DNA of 12,392 bases from CANLWN01 sp039815505 (GTDB lineage: Bacteria > Bacteroidota > Bacteroidia > Flavobacteriales > Flavobacteriaceae), in the NCBI GenBank assembly GCA_039815505.1, contig JBCBZE010000066.1:1-12392 (forward strand), in the 5' to 3' direction. The translations under genes and the position numbers were made by a program. Below, one piece after another: positions 7,829-12,392 of this stretch (within the stretch, counting starts at the first letter, position 1; every line of letters begins with the position of its first letter). The notes under the pieces were generated by a model. The model was not told where the DNA came from. It was given only the letters and a program-made list of their open reading frames with translations, and made no database searches.

Positions 7829-9514
7829 ATGGGCGAAGTTGCCAAATCGCTAAATTTTATAGAACACATTATCGAGGAAGACCTGGAAAAGGGCTTTCCA
7901 AAGGAACAACTGCGTTTTCGTTTCCCACCGGAACCTAATGGATATTTGCATATAGGACATGCCAGTTCCATTTGCCTTAATTTTGGATTGGGATTGCGCT
8001 ATGATTCACCGGTAAACCTGAGGTTTGATGATACCAATCCGGCAAAGGAGGAAAAAGAATATGTGGACGCCATAAAAAGGGACGTAGAGTGGTTGGGCTA
8101 TACCTGGGATACCGAATGTTATGCTTCGGACTATTTCCAACAATTGTACGATTGGGCAATTGAACTCATTAAGCAGGGTAAGGCCTATGTAGATAGCCAA
8201 TCTTCGGAAGAAATGGCGGCACAAAAAGGGACCCCCACGATACCTGGAACCCCTAGCCCATATAGGAATCGATCTATTGAGGAAAATCTTGCGCTTTTTG
8301 ATGGAATGAAAAAAGGTAAATTCGATGAAGGAACTCATGTGCTCAGGGCCAAAGTAGATATGGCGTCGTCCAATATGTTGATGCGGGACCCTATTATGTA
8401 CCGTGTATTGCATAAGGCACACCACAGAACAAATACCGATTGGTGTATTTATCCGATGTATGATTGGACACACGGGGAGAGCGATTATATAGAGCAAGTA
8501 TCACATTCCTTATGCACCTTGGAGTTTGCCATGCACCGCGAATTGTATGACTGGTTTTTAGATCAGGTGACCGAGTCTAAAAAGGTTAGGCCAAAACAGC
8601 GAGAATTCGCAAGAAGAAACCTAAGCCATACCGTGGTTAGCAAACGAAAACTATTAAGATTGGTAGAAGAGGGCGTGGTGAACGGTTGGGATGATCCCAG
8701 AATGCCCACCATATCCGGTTTGCGCAGAAGGGGATACACACCGGAATCTATTCGAAACTTTGCCGATACCATCGGAATAGCCAAACGGGAGAACTTAATA
8801 GATGTATCCCTACTGGAATTTCATGTAAGGGAGCATTTAAATAAAATTGCCCCGCGTGTTATGGCGGTATTGAATCCATTGAAATTGGTGATTACCAATT
8901 ATCCGGAAGGCGAGGAAGAATGGCTAGATGCGGAGAACAATCCCGAGGATAGTTCGGCCGGAAAAAGGAAACTACCGTTTTCCAGGGAATTGTTTATTGA
9001 GCAGGAGGATTTTCGGGAAGAAGCGAACCGAAAGTTTTTCCGTTTAAAACTGGGTGGGGAAGTAAGATTGAAGAACGGTTACATTGTGAAGGCGGAAAGC
9101 TGCACAAAAGATACCGATGGTAATATTATCGAGGTACAATGTATCTACGACCCAAAAAGTAGAAGTGGTAGCGGAACCGAGGAAAGTCTTAGAAGAGTGA
9201 AAGGAACTTTGCACTGGGTATCCATACAACATGCATTGACGGCGGAGGTGAGGCTTTACGATAGACTTTTTTTGGACGAAAGCCCGGATACACACAAAGA
9301 CAAAGATTTTATGGATTTTGTAAACCCGGATTCATTGAAGTTGATTAGGGGATTTGTGGAACCTAGTGTAAAGGATGCACAAATAGAGGATCGTTTTCAA
9401 TTTCAACGTTTGGGTTATTTTAATATAGACAAGGATTCCACTTCGGAAAAATTGGTTTTTAACAGAACGGTCGGTTTGCGGGATACATGGGCAAAAATTA
9501 AGGGGAAAGACTAA
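7829..9514 (+). CDS. glnS: Glutamine--tRNA ligase (GlnRS)
   Basis: Charges tRNA-Gln with glutamine in the cytoplasm using ATP; a class Ib synthetase. The product is 561 residues, close to the 554 of Escherichia coli GlnRS. The HIGH signature is at 41-44 within FPPEPNGYLHIGHA, and the KMSKS-equivalent loop is VVSKRK at 269-274. Other GlnRS landmarks are LRFDDTNP (64-71), YPMYDW (208-213) and DDPRMPT (288-294). The Rossmann catalytic core fills about 28-335 and the beta-barrel anticodon-binding region about 340-555. I chose the ATG at 7829 (MGEVAKSLNF). The frame stays open upstream to an ATG at 7742, but those 29 codons do not look like GlnRS and contain the TAnnTTTG promoter. No Shine-Dalgarno sequence precedes the start. 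The gene is divergent from the surface operon and convergent with the SPFH gene. Nothing appears missing. Confidence 0.97.
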   Translation: MGEVAKSLNFIEHIIEEDLEKGFPKEQLRFRFPPEPNGYLHIGHASSICLNFGLGLRYDSPVNLRFDDTNPAKEEKEYVDAIKRDVEWLGYTWDTECYASDYFQQLYDWAIELIKQGKAYVDSQSSEEMAAQKGTPTIPGTPSPYRNRSIEENLALFDGMKKGKFDEGTHVLRAKVDMASSNMLMRDPIMYRVLHKAHHRTNTDWCIYPMYDWTHGESDYIEQVSHSLCTLEFAMHRELYDWFLDQVTESKKVRPKQREFARRNLSHTVVSKRKLLRLVEEGVVNGWDDPRMPTISGLRRRGYTPESIRNFADTIGIAKRENLIDVSLLEFHVREHLNKIAPRVMAVLNPLKLVITNYPEGEEEWLDAENNPEDSSAGKRKLPFSRELFIEQEDFREEANRKFFRLKLGGEVRLKNGYIVKAESCTKDTDGNIIEVQCIYDPKSRSGSGTEESLRRVKGTLHWVSIQHALTAEVRLYDRLFLDESPDTHKDKDFMDFVNPDSLKLIRGFVEPSVKDAQIEDRFQFQRLGYFNIDKDSTSEKLVFNRTVGLRDTWAKIKGKD

Positions 9515-9538
9515 TATAAAAATATTCTATCGAAGTTT

Positions 9539-9625
9539 TTATAACAATTGGTATTTTCTATTAGAGTATGATGTTTTATAGGCGTTTTCAGCGACTATTG
9601 CTCCAGGATTAAAGTATTTGTTCAT
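9539..9625 (-). CDS. Candidate small ORF, 28 residues, function unknown
   Basis: A minus-strand ATG at 9625 opens a 28-codon frame ending in TAA at 9539-9541. It starts MNKYFNPGAIVAENAY and ends NRKYQLL. It is hydrophilic with no signal peptide or membrane segment. The same frame is open upstream to a stop at 9746-9748, with no further ATG and a TTG at 9637. The stretch before the ATG reads ITLKSFKKGLDNG, which also looks protein-like, so the true start could be earlier or this could be the tail of a decayed gene. It lies downstream of the 9704-9730 terminator, so it would need its own promoter; TATGGTTG near 9690 is one mismatch from TAnnTTTG. I do not recognise a family. The amino-acid composition looks more coding-like than the other frames here, but that is a weak argument. 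Confidence 0.35.
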   Translation of the reverse strand: MNKYFNPGAIVAENAYKTSYSNRKYQLL

Positions 9626-9703
9626 ACCATTGTCCAAACCTTTCTTAAAAGACTTTAAAGTGATTCTTTTAGTGAAAATGCAACCATATAGGGACCGATG
9701 AAG

Positions 9704-9730
9704 AAACCCACGCCATATCGGCGTGGGTTT
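9704..9730. terminator. Bidirectional intrinsic terminator between glnS and the SPFH gene
   Basis: AAACCCACGCC and GGCGTGGGTTT form a perfect 11-bp stem around a 5-base loop (ATATC). The GC-rich core is flanked by A on the left and T on the right. It lies about 190 bases past the glnS stop and 28 bases past the SPFH stop, so it suits the SPFH transcript best and can also stop glnS. The T tracts are short (TTTT on plus, TTT on minus). Confidence 0.85.
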
Positions 9731-9758
9731 TAGACCACATAGATTTTAAATTGCTTAT

Positions 9759-10685
9759 TTACCCTTTCTTTTCCGTACTTTGCTTTTTCATGGATTCCCC
9801 TATCATATTACTTGCCGTAAACGAGGCAACCATATTATTTAACATGTCGCTGCCTGCCTGTGGAGAATTCGGTAGCAAAATTAAGTTGGTATTGGTCTCT
9901 TCTCCGATAGATTGCAAGGTATCATAATGTTGGGTTACGACAATCAATGCCGAGGCCTCTTGTGAATTTATACCTACTTTGTTAAGAACCTCTACCGATT
10001 CTTCAAGCCCGCGTGCTATTTCCCTACGTTGATCGGCGATACCTTGTCCTTGAAGGCGTTTACTTTCTGCTTCCGCCTTTGCTTTTTCCACAATAAGAAT
10101 ACGTGCTGCATCCCCTTCAAACTGCGCAGCTATCTTTTCTCGCTCTGAAGCATTGATTCTGTTCATGGCCTCTTTTACCTGAGCATCCGGATCAATATCC
10201 GTAACCAAGGTCTTTATAATATCATAACCATAATCGGACATATATTCTTGTAGTTCTCGTTTCACGGCGATAGCGATATCATCTTTTTTTACAAAAACAT
10301 CATCCAGTTTCATTTTAGGAACTTCGGCACGGACCACATCGAATACAAAGGACGTAATTTGGTCATGGGGATATTCTAACTTATAGAAGGCATCATATAC
10401 TTTTTGTTTGATGACTACATACTGTACCGAAACCTTGAGTTTTACGAAAACATCATCCAAAGTTTTGGTTTCTACAACAACATCCAATTGTTGTATTTTA
10501 AGCCCCACTCGGGCAGCGATGCGATCTACCAATGGGATTTTCATGTGCAGACCGGAATGACGGATGCTTTGAAATTTCCCGAATCGCTCAATAATTACGG
10601 CGGTTTGTTGTTTCACAATAAAAAAAGAAGAAATCAAAATAACAAACCCGAAAAGAAAAATCGGTATTAAGAGAAAATTGCCCAT
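9759..10685 (-). CDS. SPFH/band-7 domain membrane protein (stomatin-like)
   Basis: A 308-residue membrane-anchored scaffold protein. One N-terminal hydrophobic segment spans about 4-24 (LLIPIFLFGFVILISSFFIV). The SPFH/band-7 domain covers about 24-185, with the family-typical start VKQQTAVIIERFGKF, then HSGLHMKIPLVDRI and VKLKVSVQYVV. An Ala/Glu-rich coiled coil (about 178-232: EREKIAAQFEGDAARILIVEK and following) and a C-terminal NLILLPNS tail complete the usual stomatin/HIR-type layout. Proteins of this family oligomerise into membrane rings or microdomains and often modulate proteases or lipid order; the specific partner here is unknown. No NfeD-type partner gene is in the window. The gene lies 122 bases downstream of gltX on the same strand, so it could be co-transcribed or have its own promoter, and it ends at a strong terminator. 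Confidence 0.95.
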   Translation of the reverse strand: MGNFLLIPIFLFGFVILISSFFIVKQQTAVIIERFGKFQSIRHSGLHMKIPLVDRIAARVGLKIQQLDVVVETKTLDDVFVKLKVSVQYVVIKQKVYDAFYKLEYPHDQITSFVFDVVRAEVPKMKLDDVFVKKDDIAIAVKRELQEYMSDYGYDIIKTLVTDIDPDAQVKEAMNRINASEREKIAAQFEGDAARILIVEKAKAEAESKRLQGQGIADQRREIARGLEESVEVLNKVGINSQEASALIVVTQHYDTLQSIGEETNTNLILLPNSPQAGSDMLNNMVASFTASNMIGESMKKQSTEKKG

Positions 10686-10766
10686 AGTACTACATTTTTA
10701 AGTTGATAATCGTTAGAGACGCATAAAGAAAGTAAAGTACCCCTGAACAACGCTCCATGTAATTTA

Positions 10767-10774
10767 CAAAACTG
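10767..10774 (-). promoter_or_regulatory. Weak candidate -7 element upstream of the SPFH gene
   Basis: On the minus strand the bases read CAGTTTTG, one mismatch from TAnnTTTG, in the 122-base gap between gltX and the SPFH gene. It would leave a leader of roughly 75 bases. The same gap holds the inverted repeat CCTATA...TATAGG (10778-10802), which lacks a T tract in the gltX direction and so is not a convincing gltX terminator. Independent transcription of the SPFH gene is possible but not shown. Confidence 0.25.
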
Positions 10775-10807
10775 TGCCCTATATTGGTAGTTTTTTTATA
10801 GGATTTG

Positions 10808-12316
10808 TTACAAAACGGCGATAGCTCTTTTTATTCGGGCAATACTTTCTTCCTTTCCGATAAGGTAAAGAATATCGAATACATGGGGTCCTTTTAAATC
10901 GCCCACAAGGGATAACCTTAGTGGTGGCATAACCTTACCAAAGGATAATTCCTTTTCTTGCATCCATTGTTTGACCGCTGTCTCTATGTTTTCGGATGTG
11001 AAATCCTGAATGCTCTCCAGAAGCGAAATCAATTCGGCCATTATCTTGGGAGTACCTTCTTTCCATTGTTTCTGCACGGGCTTCTCCGCAAAAGCGTTGG
11101 GAGGCTTAAAAAAATAATCCCCTAACTCCCACAGGTCGGACACAAATGTTGCCCGTTCTTTTAGCAGGGATATTACTTCTTCTATGTAGGCCAAATTATG
11201 CGAAGTTGATGAGCCGGACAACTTCTTTTGTAGCACGGGTAAAAAAAGCTCAGCTAGTTCGGCATTGCTTTTTTGCTGTAAATACTTATGATTGTACCAT
11301 TTGGTTTTTTCAGGGTCAAAGCGTGCGCCGGATTTGTTTACCCGGTCTAAACTATACGTATTCACCAATTCTGCTAAACTAAATAGTTCTTTTTCTGTAC
11401 CGGGGTTCCATCCCAAAAGGGCTAAAAAATTGATTACGGCTTCGGGAAAATAACCGGTCTCACGGTACCCCAAGGAATCGTTCCAGGTTAAGGGGAAAAT
11501 GGGGAAGCCACCTTTATCACTATCGCGCTTACTTAATTTTCCTTTCCCCGTGGGTTTCATAATTAAAGGTAGATGCGCGAATACGGGTGCTTCCCATCCA
11601 AAGGCATCATATAATTGCTGATGTAACGCCAAGGATGGAAGCCACTCCTCCCCTCGAATGACATGGCTTATTTCCATAAGATGATCATCGACGATATTGG
11701 CCAAATGGTAAGTTGGCATACCATCACTTTTAAATAATACCTTGTCATCCAATATGTTGGTATCGATCTGTATTTCTCCCCGTATTTCATCCTGTAATTT
11801 CAACTGCTTATCTTGAGGTGTTTTAAATCGAATAACATAATCCTCGCCCGCATTCAGTTTTGCACTGATGGTATCCTTGTCCAAGGAAAGGGAATTGACC
11901 AACTTTAAGCGGTTGTGCCAACTATAGATAAAGGTTTTCCCTTTAGCTTCATGGTCTTTTCTATGGAAATCCAATTTTTCGGGAGTATCAAAGGCATAAT
12001 AGGCCATACCATTGGATACAAGTTCCTCGGCATATTTTTTATAAAGTTTTTTTCGTTGACTTTGACGATAAGGGCCATAACCACGCTCTTTTCCCGGTCC
12101 TTCATCAAATGGAATCTTACACCAGTTCAGTGCTGCTATGATATACTCTTCCGCACCCTCTACATAACGGTTTTGATCAGTATCTTCTATTCGTAGAATG
12201 AAGTCGCCTCCATGTTTTTTCGCAAAGAGATAATTAAAGAGGGCGGTGCGCAAACCGCCGATATGTAAGGGGCCTGTGGGACTAGGAGCAAAACGAACAC
12301 GGACTTTTTGTCTCAT
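10808..12316 (-). CDS. gltX: Glutamate--tRNA ligase (GluRS)
   Basis: Charges tRNA-Glu with glutamate in the cytoplasm, for translation and as tetrapyrrole precursor where the C5 pathway is used; a class Ib synthetase. The product is 502 residues, within the usual GluRS range of about 470-510. The HIGH-type signature is HIGG at 18-21 in RFAPSPTGPLHIGG, the KMSKS-type loop is KLSKR at 260-264, and LRIEDTD (41-47) and HVIRGEEWLPS (218-228) are GluRS-typical. The catalytic core fills about 3-325 and the helical anticodon-binding region the rest. The region that carries a Cys zinc site in some GluRS (around 98-125 here) has no cysteine, so this is a zinc-free form. I chose the ATG at 12316 (MRQKVRVRF). 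A TTG lies directly before it, but the ATG is the better start and sits 18 bases after a TAnnTTTG promoter. The SPFH gene follows 122 bases downstream. Confidence 0.97.
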   Translation of the reverse strand: MRQKVRVRFAPSPTGPLHIGGLRTALFNYLFAKKHGGDFILRIEDTDQNRYVEGAEEYIIAALNWCKIPFDEGPGKERGYGPYRQSQRKKLYKKYAEELVSNGMAYYAFDTPEKLDFHRKDHEAKGKTFIYSWHNRLKLVNSLSLDKDTISAKLNAGEDYVIRFKTPQDKQLKLQDEIRGEIQIDTNILDDKVLFKSDGMPTYHLANIVDDHLMEISHVIRGEEWLPSLALHQQLYDAFGWEAPVFAHLPLIMKPTGKGKLSKRDSDKGGFPIFPLTWNDSLGYRETGYFPEAVINFLALLGWNPGTEKELFSLAELVNTYSLDRVNKSGARFDPEKTKWYNHKYLQQKSNAELAELFLPVLQKKLSGSSTSHNLAYIEEVISLLKERATFVSDLWELGDYFFKPPNAFAEKPVQKQWKEGTPKIMAELISLLESIQDFTSENIETAVKQWMQEKELSFGKVMPPLRLSLVGDLKGPHVFDILYLIGKEESIARIKRAIAVL

Positions 12317-12334
12317 CAATTATAATTTGATGTA

Positions 12335-12342
12335 CAAAGATA
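12335..12342 (-). promoter_or_regulatory. gltX promoter -7 element (TAnnTTTG)
   Basis: On the minus strand this reads TATCTTTG, an exact TAnnTTTG match ending 18 bases before the gltX ATG. Transcription would start around 12328-12331, leaving a leader of about 12-15 A/T-rich bases with no Shine-Dalgarno sequence. A TTG at 12356-12358 is only 13 bases upstream, too close for a standard -33 box. Confidence 0.6.
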
Positions 12343-12392
12343 AGGCTTGGATGGGCAAGAAAAAATTAAACCTATTGCAGTTTAAAAAGAAA

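Noticed and set aside
8006..8497. Minus-strand frame of 163 codons inside glnS
   Set aside because: It is antisense to well-conserved GlnRS catalytic-core codons and shows no family features.
10778..10802. Inverted repeat CCTATA...TATAGG after the gltX stop
   Set aside because: The stem is only 6 bp and A/T-rich, and it is followed by no T tract in the gltX direction, so it is not a credible terminator.
12317..12319. TTG as an alternative gltX start one codon earlier
   Set aside because: The next codon is ATG and gives the standard GluRS N-terminus; nothing favours TTG.
1..12392. CRISPR arrays, tRNA genes, insertion sequences or phage modules
   Set aside because: I saw no evenly spaced direct repeats, cloverleaf-like blocks, transposase motifs or terminal inverted repeats.

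Overview
The window looks like chromosomal DNA of a Bacteroidota member, most likely a marine Flavobacteriaceae. The reasons are a type IX secretion (T9SS) locus with a PorP/SprF-family protein and a gliding-motility-type (type B) C-terminal sorting domain, a GlnRS and GluRS of the kind found in this phylum, Bacteroidota-style TAnnTTTG promoter elements, and start codons without Shine-Dalgarno sequences. Genus cannot be fixed from this sequence.

Left part (1-7553, minus strand): a tightly packed three-gene cell-surface operon, read right to left. First is a 751-residue secreted protein with an FnIII-like N-terminal region, about six Ig-like repeats and a type B T9SS sorting domain. Six bases later comes a 737-residue PorP/SprF-family outer-membrane protein with an unusual tail: acidic linker, coiled coil and two SPOR-like repeats. 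Its TAA stop abuts the ATG of the third gene. The third gene is a very large adhesin-like protein (1025 codons visible, 3' end beyond the left edge) with a signal peptide, a DUF11-like domain and the start of SprB-like repeats. The simplest reading is that the SprF-like protein serves export or surface attachment of one or both flanking proteins.

Middle (7554-7828): a 275-base divergent intergenic region. It holds a good TAnnTTTG promoter for glnS, a weaker mirror-strand candidate for the surface operon and a 14-base perfect palindrome.

Right part (7829-12392): glnS on the plus strand, converging on a minus-strand pair, gltX followed by an SPFH/band-7 membrane protein gene. A perfect 11-bp-stem bidirectional terminator lies between glnS and the SPFH gene. 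The 244-base gap there also contains a plausible but unproven 28-codon ORF. The two aminoacyl-tRNA synthetases supply Gln-tRNA and Glu-tRNA. They share an almost identical promoter-to-start geometry that implies very short 5' leaders.

No tRNA, rRNA, CRISPR array, insertion sequence or phage gene was seen. The most unusual item is the SprF-like protein with its own SPOR-like tail. No wholly new system is evident.
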